Part shown: positions 1 through 8,337 of the stretch, one piece after another | How positions within the stretch are numbered: the stretch's first letter is position 1 | Layout: each line of letters opens with the position of its first letter | Origin: an uncultured Cryomorphaceae bacterium | Lineage (GTDB): Bacteria > Bacteroidota > Bacteroidia > Flavobacteriales > Schleiferiaceae | NCBI GenBank assembly: GCA_913009655.1 | Contig: CAJVWI010000008.1 | Location: 21,098 to 85,097 of the forward strand | DNA: 64,000 bases | Reading direction: 5' to 3' | Position numbers and translations under genes: made by a program | Notes under the pieces: generated by a model | What the model was told of the DNA's origin: nothing | Seen by the model: only the letters and a program-made list of their open reading frames with translations | Database searches by the model: none

Positions 1-607
1 TGGAACTTTTGAAACTCAACTAATTGCCTATGACACAACCTGCGGTACTTCTGACACTATATTTAAGAGTATCACCTTTGATCCAGATTGGCCCGGTCCA
101 GATGTTACAGTCTCCCCTGATTCGTGTAAAGATGGAAGGATAAGAGTCAATGTTGAATATGGCTCTGATACTTCAATCTATATTTACAAATGGACCTTTG
201 AGAATGGTATAACAGATACAGGTCGAGTTACAACATACAGGCTCCCTGCAAGCGGAACATATACTGTCCATTTAGACTTAATAGATACGATCTGTAACGC
301 TGTATACGGGTATGACTTTACCTCTACAATCCTAAGATTGGATCAAAGACTCTTTATCCCTAATGCTTTTACGCCTAATGGCGACGGAACTAATGAAGAA
401 CTTAGGATTGGAGGAAATGACTGTTTTTTAAACGATCGTTTTGTAATACTGAACTCAATTGGAACTGTTGTTTTTGAAACCTCTGAACCCTTCAAGGAGT
501 TTTGGGACGGAAAAATTAACGGAAAGCCTGCTCAACAAGACACTTATGTCTATCGCTTTGAGACCGAAGATGGATGGGTTTATGGATATGTCAGTCTAAT
601 CTATTGA
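1..607 (+). CDS. T9SS type-B (gliding-motility-associated) surface protein, 3' end only
   Basis: The reading frame is open from the left window edge (first full codon at base 2) to the TGA at 605-607, so this is the last ~201 residues of a larger protein. The visible part holds a PKD/Ig-like beta-rich segment. It is followed by a C-terminal domain opening FIPNAFTPNGDGTNEELRI and ending in GWVYGYVSLIY. That FxPNxFTPNGDGxN signature defines the gliding-motility-associated C-terminal (T9SS type-B sorting) domain, so the protein is probably exported through the outer membrane by the type IX system. The TTG at 338 lies inside this domain and is not a gene start. The N-terminal function is outside the window. 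Confidence 0.9.
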   Translation, partial: GTFETQLIAYDTTCGTSDTIFKSITFDPDWPGPDVTVSPDSCKDGRIRVNVEYGSDTSIYIYKWTFENGITDTGRVTTYRLPASGTYTVHLDLIDTICNAVYGYDFTSTILRLDQRLFIPNAFTPNGDGTNEELRIGGNDCFLNDRFVILNSIGTVVFETSEPFKEFWDGKINGKPAQQDTYVYRFETEDGWVYGYVSLIY

Positions 608-621
608 ACACCCATTAGACT
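593..621. terminator. weak hairpin between convergent genes
   Basis: An 8-bp perfect inverted repeat, AGTCTAAT (593-600) and ATTAGACT (614-621), has a 13-nt loop and spans the stop codon of the T9SS gene, just before the end of the convergent cysteine desulfurase gene. No clear T-tract follows on either strand, so a terminator role is only suggested by its position. Confidence 0.3.
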
Positions 622-626
622 TGATA

Positions 627-1763
627 TCAACTTTGTGATTCTGATTTTATTTTTTGAAGGATAGTTATAAAAGAATCCACCTCTTGTTTAGTACTATACC
701 GGGAAAAAGAAATACGAGTTCCTCCTTGTGAATTCAAAGCATTTAAAACATGGGAGCCGCCTGTTGCTCCGCTGCTGCATGCACTACCACCAGAACATTG
801 AACTCCATTTATATCTAATTGAAAGTTGAGCATTCCATTTTTATGAAGTTCCTGATGATAAAAATTTAAAACAGTGTAAAGACTATTTTCTATTTCACCT
901 GAAAGGCCATTAAATTGAACTTCGGGGAATTCAGATTTTAGCCTAATAATTGCATATTTTTTCACTTCCGAAACTTTTGCAATGTCAGCGACCATATCAT
1001 CAAAGCATAAGTTAAATGCTGCACCTAACCCGGCAATCCCTAGCACATTTTCAGTTCCTGCTCTATGGCCCCTTTCCTGGGCGCCGCCTAGAATAAAAGG
1101 CTTACAGATCACTCCTTGCCGGACAAAAGCAAAACCAACTCCCTTTGGACCGTGGAATTTATGACCGCTGCATGCAGCAAAATCGACTTTAATCTTCGAG
1201 AAATCTATTGGTAAATGTGCCATTGTTTGAACAGTATCACTGTGAAGATAAGCTCCGTACTTCTTGCACAATTCGGATAAACCTTGCAAGTCAATAAGGT
1301 TACCTATTTCATTATTTGCATGCATCAAGGAAACCATTACATTTTCTCCTGTCTTTGACTCTAACTCTTTACTTAACCACCCAAAATCATGAACTCCACT
1401 ATTATCATGAGGTATATAATGAACCTCACATAATTTATTTTCTTTAATATGTTCTGCAACATGGGCAACCGCATGATGCTCAATTTTGGATGTATAAAGA
1501 TGCTTAATATCACAGTTCTTGATGCCTGAAATTAACGCCCAATTATCTGCTTCAGTCCCCCCACAGGTGAAAACAATTTCTGATGGCTTACAATGTAGTC
1601 TTGATGCAATGTCTTTACGAACGGTTTCTATTATTGCCTTCGCCTTTCTCCCCTCACTGTGAGTACTACTTGGGTTTCCAAAATTATCCATCGCATTAGC
1701 CATAGCCAATTTGGCCTCTTCGGATAATGGCGTTGTTGCTGCGTTGTCGAAGTATATACTCAT
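627..1763 (-). CDS. cysteine desulfurase (NifS/IscS family)
   Basis: A 378-residue class-V PLP aminotransferase that would take sulfur from L-cysteine as an enzyme persulfide for Fe-S clusters and thio-cofactors. Visible features are the N-terminal YFDNAATTP, HAN-NE near 149-152, the PLP Schiff-base lysine K202 in SGHKFHGPKG, and the persulfide-forming C329 in the loop GGSACSSGA. The GSACSSG loop fits the NifS-like/IscS type rather than SufS. ATG at 1763 gives the normal N-terminus. It lies 58 bp downstream of glmM on the same strand and may be co-transcribed with it. No SUF or ISC scaffold genes are adjacent, so which pathway it feeds cannot be told here. Confidence 0.92.
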   Translation of the reverse strand: MSIYFDNAATTPLSEEAKLAMANAMDNFGNPSSTHSEGRKAKAIIETVRKDIASRLHCKPSEIVFTCGGTEADNWALISGIKNCDIKHLYTSKIEHHAVAHVAEHIKENKLCEVHYIPHDNSGVHDFGWLSKELESKTGENVMVSLMHANNEIGNLIDLQGLSELCKKYGAYLHSDTVQTMAHLPIDFSKIKVDFAACSGHKFHGPKGVGFAFVRQGVICKPFILGGAQERGHRAGTENVLGIAGLGAAFNLCFDDMVADIAKVSEVKKYAIIRLKSEFPEVQFNGLSGEIENSLYTVLNFYHQELHKNGMLNFQLDINGVQCSGGSACSSGATGGSHVLNALNSQGGTRISFSRYSTKQEVDSFITILQKIKSESQS

Positions 1764-1821
1764 AAATACGAAAATAGAATAATCAAAAGTAAAATATACT
1801 TTCTAAATTCTTGAATTAAAA

Positions 1822-3234
1822 TTATTGACCCAAGTCGTTTATTTGATTGACAAACTTTAGTGCAAGAGTCTCTGCTTCCAATTTACTCTTTGCTTCTGTG
1901 TAAATTCTTACAATTGGTTCGGTATTAGACTTTCGCATGTGAACCCAACTTTCCTTGAAATCTATCTTGACTCCATCTATGCGACTAACCTTTTCATTTT
2001 TAAATTGACTTGCCACTTTATCCATTATTTTTTCTAAATCCACTGATGAAGAAAGAGAGATTTTTTCTTTTGCCATATAGTAACTTGGATAAGATGAACG
2101 TAAAGCAGATACGGTCAATCCTTCATCTAAACTCTTTAGATTAGCTAAATGAGTTAGAAACAATGCTATACCCACTAAAGAATCCCGACCATGATGAAGA
2201 GGTGGGTAAATAATTCCACCATTACCTTCTCCACCAATAATGGCATCACATTCTTTCATTTTTTCAACTACGTTCACCTCTCCCACTGCAGAGGTAAAAT
2301 ACTTTGAATTATGTCTTATTGCGATATCATTCAAAGCCCTAGAGCTTGAAAGATTACTGACGCAATTACCGCTAGACTTTGATAGAAGATAATCAGCAAC
2401 TGCAACAAGAGTATATTCTTCTCCAAAAAGTTCTCCATCTTCAGATACAAATACCAATCGATCAACATCGGGATCAACCACAATACCTAGGTCACAATTT
2501 GAATTAGAGACCAAATTACAGATATCATCAAGATGCTTTCTTAGAGGTTCCGGGTTATGGGGAAATTGGCCATTAGGTTCGCAATATAAAAGTTCCTGAT
2601 TTTTGACACCTAAAGCACTTAATAATATAGGCACAGATATGCCACCTGTTGAGTTTACGGCATCCACAGCTACCTTAAAATTAGAATTTCGAATCGCTGC
2701 AACATCAACATCATCGAGATCAAGAATGGCATCAATATGCTCTCTGATTCCCCCATCAAAAGAAATTATCTTACCAATTTGATGGACATCTGCATAATTG
2801 AACTCTTTTGACCTTGAATAATCCAATATTTTCTCACCATCACTTGCTGAAAGAAATTCACCTTGAACATTTAATAATTTCAAAGCATTCCATTCAACGG
2901 GGTTGTGAGAAGCTGTAATTACTATGCCACCATCACAGTTTTTCATTACAACCATCATTTCTACTGTAGGAGTTGTCGATAATCCTAAATCTAAAACATC
3001 AATGCCCATAGAAATCATAACAGAAGAGACTAAATTATGCACTAAAAGGCCAGAGGGTCGAGCATCTCTTCCAATAGCAATTTTTAGTTTAGTTTTTCCA
3101 AGTTTTTTATTTTGATCTTTGAGCCATGCAGCATAAGCAGAGCTGAAGGAAACAACATCAATTGGTGTAAAATTCTCTCCAGGTTTACCACCTATAGTTC
3201 CTCGAATTCCGGAAATTGAAGTAATCAATGACAT
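1822..3234 (-). CDS. glmM: phosphoglucosamine mutase
   Basis: A 470-residue alpha-D-phosphohexomutase. The active-site phosphoserine is S109 in TASHNP, the Mg-binding loop DPDVDR is at 254-259, the sugar-binding GEGNGG is at 335-340, and the phosphate-binding loop RKSNTEP is at 434-440. In Bacteroidota the RKSNTEPIVRIY form of the last loop is typical of proteins assigned as GlmM, which converts glucosamine-6-P to glucosamine-1-P for UDP-GlcNAc and hence peptidoglycan. The length is near the family norm. Phosphomannomutase activity cannot be excluded from sequence. It is probably the first gene of a two-gene operon with the cysteine desulfurase. Confidence 0.85.
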   Translation of the reverse strand: MSLITSISGIRGTIGGKPGENFTPIDVVSFSSAYAAWLKDQNKKLGKTKLKIAIGRDARPSGLLVHNLVSSVMISMGIDVLDLGLSTTPTVEMMVVMKNCDGGIVITASHNPVEWNALKLLNVQGEFLSASDGEKILDYSRSKEFNYADVHQIGKIISFDGGIREHIDAILDLDDVDVAAIRNSNFKVAVDAVNSTGGISVPILLSALGVKNQELLYCEPNGQFPHNPEPLRKHLDDICNLVSNSNCDLGIVVDPDVDRLVFVSEDGELFGEEYTLVAVADYLLSKSSGNCVSNLSSSRALNDIAIRHNSKYFTSAVGEVNVVEKMKECDAIIGGEGNGGIIYPPLHHGRDSLVGIALFLTHLANLKSLDEGLTVSALRSSYPSYYMAKEKISLSSSVDLEKIMDKVASQFKNEKVSRIDGVKIDFKESWVHMRKSNTEPIVRIYTEAKSKLEAETLALKFVNQINDLGQ

Positions 3235-3259
3235 ATGGCCTTGTTTTTGATTAAGAACA

Positions 3260-3267
3260 CAAAATTA
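3260..3267 (-). promoter_or_regulatory. candidate -7 element for glmM
   Basis: On the minus strand the sequence reads TAATTTTG, an exact match to the Bacteroidota -7 consensus TAnnTTTG, 25 bp upstream of the glmM ATG. No convincing -33 TTG lies at the usual spacing, so confidence is limited. Confidence 0.4.
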
Positions 3268-3387
3268 GTGTATAAATGAAGCACAGAAAATTAGAGACAA
3301 TAAATGTTAAAAAGTGTTGGAAAACCAAAGAATAATGGGTATAAATAAAAGAAAGTTTCTAACTAGATTGTACTTGTAATTATATCT

Positions 3388-4755
3388 ATGGGAAATTTAG
3401 AATCTGATCACCTAATTCTGAAATTTGAAAAAGCGTTAAAAGAAAAGTTTTCACTTTTTTTTGATGTTGATGAATTTGAACAAATTGCAGATTATTACTT
3501 AGAGACGGGTCAGTTGCATCATGCCCTTATTGCCATTGACATGGGGGGAGAACAACATCCCCACGCAATAACCTTTGCTGTGAAAAGAGCTCGATATTAT
3601 GTTGCAGCACATCAACTTGATCAGGCAGAAGAAGCTATAGAATCGGCAGAGAATATCGCTCCCAACCATCCTGATTTGGATTGGGCACGTGGCCAACTAT
3701 TCATGCGTCAAGGCAAGCACCAAAAGGCAATAAAAGCCTTGAAGAACGCACTCCAAAATACTGAAGATCAGTTTCCTATCCAAGGCCACCTAGCAAGTCT
3801 ATATACCGCTATTGGAGAATTTAGCCATGCTATTAAAGTTCTAAAAGCAATGCTCCGAGAAGAGCCAAAAGATGATCATCTGTTGTACATGTTAGCAGCT
3901 AATTTTGACATGGATAATAAAGATGAAAAATCGACTGAATGGTTTCGTACCTACCTCGACCAATACCCATACAGTGAAACTGGATGGTACCACCTTGGAG
4001 CCGCACTTTTTAGACTTGAAAGCTTTGACAAAGCACTAGAAGCATTTGAATACGCTCTTTTGATTGATGAAAAATTTACTGCTGCACATTTTGATACTGG
4101 TAGAATTCTTGAAGAATTAAGGCAATACCCCGAGTCCATAAAGTCATACAAAAACGCATTAAAGTCAGAACAAAATGGCTATACATTTTACCGATTGGGA
4201 ATATGTTACCAATTAAATAGTCAAATCCCCGAAGCTACAGAGGCTCTAAAACTTGCAATAAAACAAGATGAAGACCTAGATGAAGCATGGATAGAATTGG
4301 CAATAATTTATGGGGAAGGGCAACGGCTTTTTGAAGCCATTGAACATGTGAAAAAAGCTCTCTCATTAGATCCAGAAAACCCAGATTACTATCTCATTGC
4401 ATACGATTTATACCACAGACTAGGGTTGTTTATTGAAGCTGAAAAAATGCTTAGAATGATCCTGAAATCTCTAAGAACAGAGGAACCCAAGGGATTATTT
4501 GAATATGTAAAAACTCTGCAAAAAATCAATCAAGACTCTGCTGCAAAAGAAGTGATAAAAATGGGTTTAGAACGTTACCCTGAAAGTATCGATATGTCAG
4601 TAATTGAGTGTGGATTCATAATGGGGTTAGAAAATGAGAATAAACTAGCAGCAGAGCTTATATCCAACGGTCAATTGCAATATTCAAAAGAATTTAAAGA
4701 GATATTACTTCGATATTACCCAGGGCTAGAATCTGACCCTCGCCTAAGTCATTAA
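3388..4755 (+). CDS. tetratricopeptide repeat protein
   Basis: A 455-residue protein made almost wholly of helical TPR units from about residue 75 to 360. Repeated patterns include 'A...L...G....A......A....P'. There is no signal peptide or membrane segment, so it is predicted cytoplasmic. TPRs are scaffolds for protein-protein contacts, and the partner is unknown. The gene starts a same-strand series: 2 bp to the DUF368 gene, then aroE, a DUF349 gene and uvrB. From general knowledge, a TPR-DUF368-AroE-DUF349 order recurs in Flavobacteriia, so this is probably a conserved orphan in envelope or precursor metabolism. No specific function is assigned. Confidence 0.8.
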   Translation: MGNLESDHLILKFEKALKEKFSLFFDVDEFEQIADYYLETGQLHHALIAIDMGGEQHPHAITFAVKRARYYVAAHQLDQAEEAIESAENIAPNHPDLDWARGQLFMRQGKHQKAIKALKNALQNTEDQFPIQGHLASLYTAIGEFSHAIKVLKAMLREEPKDDHLLYMLAANFDMDNKDEKSTEWFRTYLDQYPYSETGWYHLGAALFRLESFDKALEAFEYALLIDEKFTAAHFDTGRILEELRQYPESIKSYKNALKSEQNGYTFYRLGICYQLNSQIPEATEALKLAIKQDEDLDEAWIELAIIYGEGQRLFEAIEHVKKALSLDPENPDYYLIAYDLYHRLGLFIEAEKMLRMILKSLRTEEPKGLFEYVKTLQKINQDSAAKEVIKMGLERYPESIDMSVIECGFIMGLENENKLAAELISNGQLQYSKEFKEILLRYYPGLESDPRLSH

Positions 4756-4757
4756 TC

Positions 4758-5675
4758 ATGAATGCAAAAACTTATGATAGGAATCACGAGCGTTCAAAGT
4801 CCTACTTACTGATATTTTTAAAAGGATTGGCCATGGGCGCCGCAGATGTTGTCCCTGGAGTCTCTGGGGGGACAATAGCATTTATAACTGGCATTTACAA
4901 AAGACTGCTAAACGCAATTAGCTCATTAAATTTAGATTTATTTAGATCCTTAATAAAGTTAGGAATAAGTTCAGCTTGGACTAAAATTGATGGTAATTTT
5001 TTATTAGCACTTTTTTCAGGAATACTAGTTTCAATATTAAGTTTATCCAAACTGGTTCTTTGGGGTTTAAAAAACTATAATGAGATTGTTTGGAGCTTCT
5101 TTTTTGGACTTATTCTGGCGAGTCTACCTTTGATTTTTTCCAAGCTAATCAAAAGTGTGCACTGGAGTAAATGGCTACCGTATAGTTTCATTGGAATATG
5201 CATAGGTTCTGTAATTACTTTTTTACCATTAGCTAACCCCGAACTGACATTATGGTATGTATTTCTTTCTGGGTTTGTAGCAATATGTGCAATGATTTTA
5301 CCTGGAATTAGCGGTTCTTTTATCCTTATACTCTTAGGTTCATATGAAGGTATTTTAAATGGTTTAAATAGCGCAAACTGGTCACTCATTATAGTTTTTA
5401 CCATAGGAGCAGCCTCAGGCTTAATATCGTTTGGACGAGGCCTCAGATATTTATTTGATAAAATCCCAAATATTATGACAGCACTGATGGGAGGCTTCAT
5501 CATTGGGTCGCTAGTAAAAATTTATCCTTTCAAAATTATAAGCCCAAATGGAATGGAATATCCCAGATTCATAAATTCTGAAGACTCGATATTAATATGC
5601 TCATTGGCCTTTTCGTTAGGGTTTATTTTTATTTCTGCTCTGAACTTATTGGGGAATAAAAATAACCTTAAATAA
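4758..5675 (+). CDS. DUF368 membrane protein (PopT-like polyprenyl-phosphate transporter)
   Basis: A 305-residue polytopic inner-membrane protein with about eight hydrophobic segments. It carries the two DUF368 signature loops: GAADVVPGVSGGT at about 32-44 and the internally related ILPGISGSF about 150 residues later, an inverted-repeat-like arrangement. DUF368 proteins (PopT) are reported to return undecaprenyl-phosphate across the inner membrane for reuse in cell-wall and O-antigen synthesis. That role is inferred from the family. ATG at 4758 lies 2 bp after the TPR stop, indicating co-translation. Confidence 0.82.
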   Translation: MNAKTYDRNHERSKSYLLIFLKGLAMGAADVVPGVSGGTIAFITGIYKRLLNAISSLNLDLFRSLIKLGISSAWTKIDGNFLLALFSGILVSILSLSKLVLWGLKNYNEIVWSFFFGLILASLPLIFSKLIKSVHWSKWLPYSFIGICIGSVITFLPLANPELTLWYVFLSGFVAICAMILPGISGSFILILLGSYEGILNGLNSANWSLIIVFTIGAASGLISFGRGLRYLFDKIPNIMTALMGGFIIGSLVKIYPFKIISPNGMEYPRFINSEDSILICSLAFSLGFIFISALNLLGNKNNLK

Positions 5676-5688
5676 CAACTCCAAAAAG

Positions 5689-6450
5689 ATGAGTTACAAT
5701 TTTGCTGTTATTGGCGACCCGATTGACAAATCCCAATCCCCTTCATTATTTCGAAAAATATGGAGCAATAATCCATTAAAAACCAAACTAAATTATTCTT
5801 CAATAAATCTTAATGAATTTCAACTTGAAGAGTTTTTAGCAACAACTGATTTAAATGGATTTAATGTAACTGCGCCTCTTAAAGAGACTATAATTCCACA
5901 TCTCTCAAGACTAACTACAATAGCAGAGGAAATAAAAGCAGTTAACACGGTAGCTAGAGTAAATGATGAATGGATTGGCCACAATACTGATGGAGACGGA
6001 TTTTGGGAAATGTGTAAGAATCAACTGCCAACTCCAGAGAAAAGTCAAGATATATGTATTTTGGGCAATGGTGGTGCTGCAAGGGCGATTGTTTACATTT
6101 TAAATAGTTTAGGCTATCATGGCCTTATTCTATGCAGAACGCCTAAAGGAAATTTTAATTGGCCGGAAATTAAATTTAACACGATTAAGGAATTAAAAGC
6201 TACCGCAGTAATTCAATGCACAACATTAGGAATGACCCCAAATATTAATAGTAGCCCTCCCCTACCAATTTGGCTAGGCAAAAATAAGCCCGTCGCATTT
6301 GATTTAATTTATGAACCTACTGAAACAAAATTCCTAAAAGAAATGGAATTTCAAGGCTGTAAAACTATAGGAGGATCACAAATGTTAATATTTCAAGCAA
6401 AAAAAGCATGGAGGTATTGGGTAGATGTCCTCAATATTCCTCAAATTTGA
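5689..6450 (+). CDS. aroE: shikimate dehydrogenase
   Basis: A 253-residue enzyme that reduces 3-dehydroshikimate to shikimate with NADPH in aromatic amino acid synthesis. The N-terminal substrate domain shows SQSPS at 15-19, the catalytic lysine K65 in NVTAPLKE and the catalytic aspartate D101 in NTDGDG. The nucleotide-binding loop is GNGGAA at about 127-132, and the C-terminal segment GGSQMLIFQA is the usual substrate-contact helix. The length is slightly below the E. coli enzyme but all key residues are present. It lies 13 bp after the DUF368 gene. Confidence 0.93.
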   Translation: MSYNFAVIGDPIDKSQSPSLFRKIWSNNPLKTKLNYSSINLNEFQLEEFLATTDLNGFNVTAPLKETIIPHLSRLTTIAEEIKAVNTVARVNDEWIGHNTDGDGFWEMCKNQLPTPEKSQDICILGNGGAARAIVYILNSLGYHGLILCRTPKGNFNWPEIKFNTIKELKATAVIQCTTLGMTPNINSSPPLPIWLGKNKPVAFDLIYEPTETKFLKEMEFQGCKTIGGSQMLIFQAKKAWRYWVDVLNIPQI

Positions 6451-6477
6451 ACAGAAATTCATTAAATACCACCAGCT

Positions 6478-8334
6478 ATGGCTGAGAAAGACTTACTTCC
6501 CGAAGAAGGGAATACGATTGCAGAGAATGCGAAAAATATTGAATCCATTGACAATAAGAAGGATTCCGTAGATAAAAAAGAGCTCAAAAATAATGAGCTA
6601 AAAGCCGCCCACCCAGAAATTAAAAAGGTTTCAGGGTCTGAAAAAGAAACTCAAGAGTCCATAGTTAAAGACCCACCTAACTCAGATGCAACTGACGCAG
6701 ACTCAGGTGAGACTGATGCAGACTTAGGTGGAACTGATGCAGACTTAGGTGGAACTGATGCAGAAGTGGTAGAAGAAAAAAATAAAGAGGATAAAGAAGA
6801 GCATGACGACCATACTTCTGATTACAATGAGAAATCAGACGAAGAACTGTTAATCGAAGCTAAGAAAGTTCTAAAAAATATCCCTATCAAGGATGCTAGG
6901 ATACCTATTTTAGCGATAAAGTCGGTTCTCTCGCCGAGATGGGATAACGAAAGATCTGAGGCTCAAGAAAAATATATTGAAAGTGGAGGTAACATAATTG
7001 ATTTTCACTTTGATCAAAAAAATAAAGAGGATTTTTACAAAGTCTTTAATGATTTCAAAAAATTATATTCTGAATACCGCGCGCAGCTGCAAGGTAAAAT
7101 GGCAATTAATCTTGAACTCAAGAAAAACTTGCTTTCAGAAATAAAAAAATTGGCGGAAAGTGATGATTTACCTACCGGCCACACTTACAAAGAATTTAAA
7201 CGCATTAATGATAAATGGAAAGAAATAGGTCATGTACCAAATGAGGCGACACGAGACTTGTATGCGTCATATAGATTTTTTGTAGATCGATTCTATGATA
7301 ATCTAAGACTATCTCAGGATTTACGGGACTTAGATCATAAGCACAATAAAGAAGCGAAACAAAACCTAATTGCAGAGATCAAATCTCTATCAGAGAAAGA
7401 TTGGACTGCTGCACTTGGTAAAGATCTACAGAGATTACATGCATCCTGGAAAGAAGTAGGTCCCGTTTCTGTTGAAGACAAAGAGACTCTATGGGCCTCA
7501 TTTCAAGAAAATTCAAATATTTTACATGAAAAGCGAAGGTTAAAACAAGAAGCTGCAGCTGAAAATAATAAAACAAAATTAGGCTTAAAAGAAAAAATAG
7601 TAGAGGAATTAGAAAGCCTTTGCTCCTCGGAGTATAGCGATCATAAACAATGGCAAAACTCGACAGATAAAGCCAAAGAGCTCAGAGAATCAATGTCTAA
7701 AATAGGAAGGACATTTAGCACTGCAAGTGATCTGCTATGGGACCGATTTAAAAAATCTGAGAAACTTTTTTTTAAAAATCGGAATCAATTCTATAAAGGA
7801 AGAAAGACCCTACTCAAGGTTGCTCTAGATGCCAAATATGAACTGGTGTTAAAGGCAGAAGAACTTTCAGTTCGGACGGATTGGTCTGTTGCCGTAAAAG
7901 AGGTGAAAAAACTACAAGAAGATTGGAAAAAAACAGGATTTGTCCCTCGAAAAGACTCAGATAAGGCATGGCTCAAATTTAAATCTGCCTGTAATAAATT
8001 TTTTGATTCTATGCGATCCGCCAATGGAGAAATGCGAATTATTCAAAGGAAAGAGGACGACCGTAGTAATAAACTTTCTAATGCTTTATCTAATGTGGAA
8101 AAGGCCAAAAGGGATCTTTCTCAATTAGAAAATAATATGGGATTTTTTCAATTTGCCAATGAAAATAGTCCGATAGTAAAAGATGCTCAGAAAAAAGTTG
8201 ACGATGCCAAAAAAATTGTAGAGAAAGCTGAAAAAAATTTAAAAGAAATTCGAATTGCTCAAAGAAAAGAAGATAACGAAAAATCAATCGTGGATAAACC
8301 TTCAGAAACCGAAGAAAATAGCAACGAAAAATAA
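6478..8334 (+). CDS. DUF349 domain protein with acidic low-complexity N-terminus
   Basis: A 618-residue, highly charged helical protein. Residues 1 to about 130 are acidic and disordered, and include a short tandem repeat of the unit TDADLGG (about 72-95). From about 215 to 515 there are four DUF349 units, each with a pattern like 'W+eiG.vp......LW..F+...+.F'. The C-terminus from about 530 is a lysine/glutamate-rich coiled coil. DUF349 has no established biochemical role in this phylum. There is no signal peptide, so the protein is probably cytoplasmic. The uvrB ATG follows 3 bp after the stop, so the two are likely co-transcribed. Confidence 0.82.
   Translation: MAEKDLLPEEGNTIAENAKNIESIDNKKDSVDKKELKNNELKAAHPEIKKVSGSEKETQESIVKDPPNSDATDADSGETDADLGGTDADLGGTDAEVVEEKNKEDKEEHDDHTSDYNEKSDEELLIEAKKVLKNIPIKDARIPILAIKSVLSPRWDNERSEAQEKYIESGGNIIDFHFDQKNKEDFYKVFNDFKKLYSEYRAQLQGKMAINLELKKNLLSEIKKLAESDDLPTGHTYKEFKRINDKWKEIGHVPNEATRDLYASYRFFVDRFYDNLRLSQDLRDLDHKHNKEAKQNLIAEIKSLSEKDWTAALGKDLQRLHASWKEVGPVSVEDKETLWASFQENSNILHEKRRLKQEAAAENNKTKLGLKEKIVEELESLCSSEYSDHKQWQNSTDKAKELRESMSKIGRTFSTASDLLWDRFKKSEKLFFKNRNQFYKGRKTLLKVALDAKYELVLKAEELSVRTDWSVAVKEVKKLQEDWKKTGFVPRKDSDKAWLKFKSACNKFFDSMRSANGEMRIIQRKEDDRSNKLSNALSNVEKAKRDLSQLENNMGFFQFANENSPIVKDAQKKVDDAKKIVEKAEKNLKEIRIAQRKEDNEKSIVDKPSETEENSNEK
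6691..6764 (+). repeat. 21-bp in-frame tandem repeat, about 3.5 copies
   Basis: Units begin at 6691, 6712, 6733 and 6754 (partial). Units 2 and 3 are identical and unit 1 differs at a few positions. Each encodes TDADxGx within the disordered acidic region of the DUF349 protein. The unit is a multiple of three, so copy-number change would keep the frame. Confidence 0.85.
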
Positions 8335-8337
8335 AAT

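Noticed and set aside
338..607. Separate 89-residue gene starting at TTG 338
   Set aside because: The frame is open to the left edge and the codons before 338 encode a continuous beta-rich segment leading into the sorting domain, so this is the end of a larger gene.
5075..5503. 142-residue open frame on the minus strand inside the DUF368 gene
   Set aside because: Antisense to a well-supported gene, with no recognisable domain and composition expected from a shadow frame.
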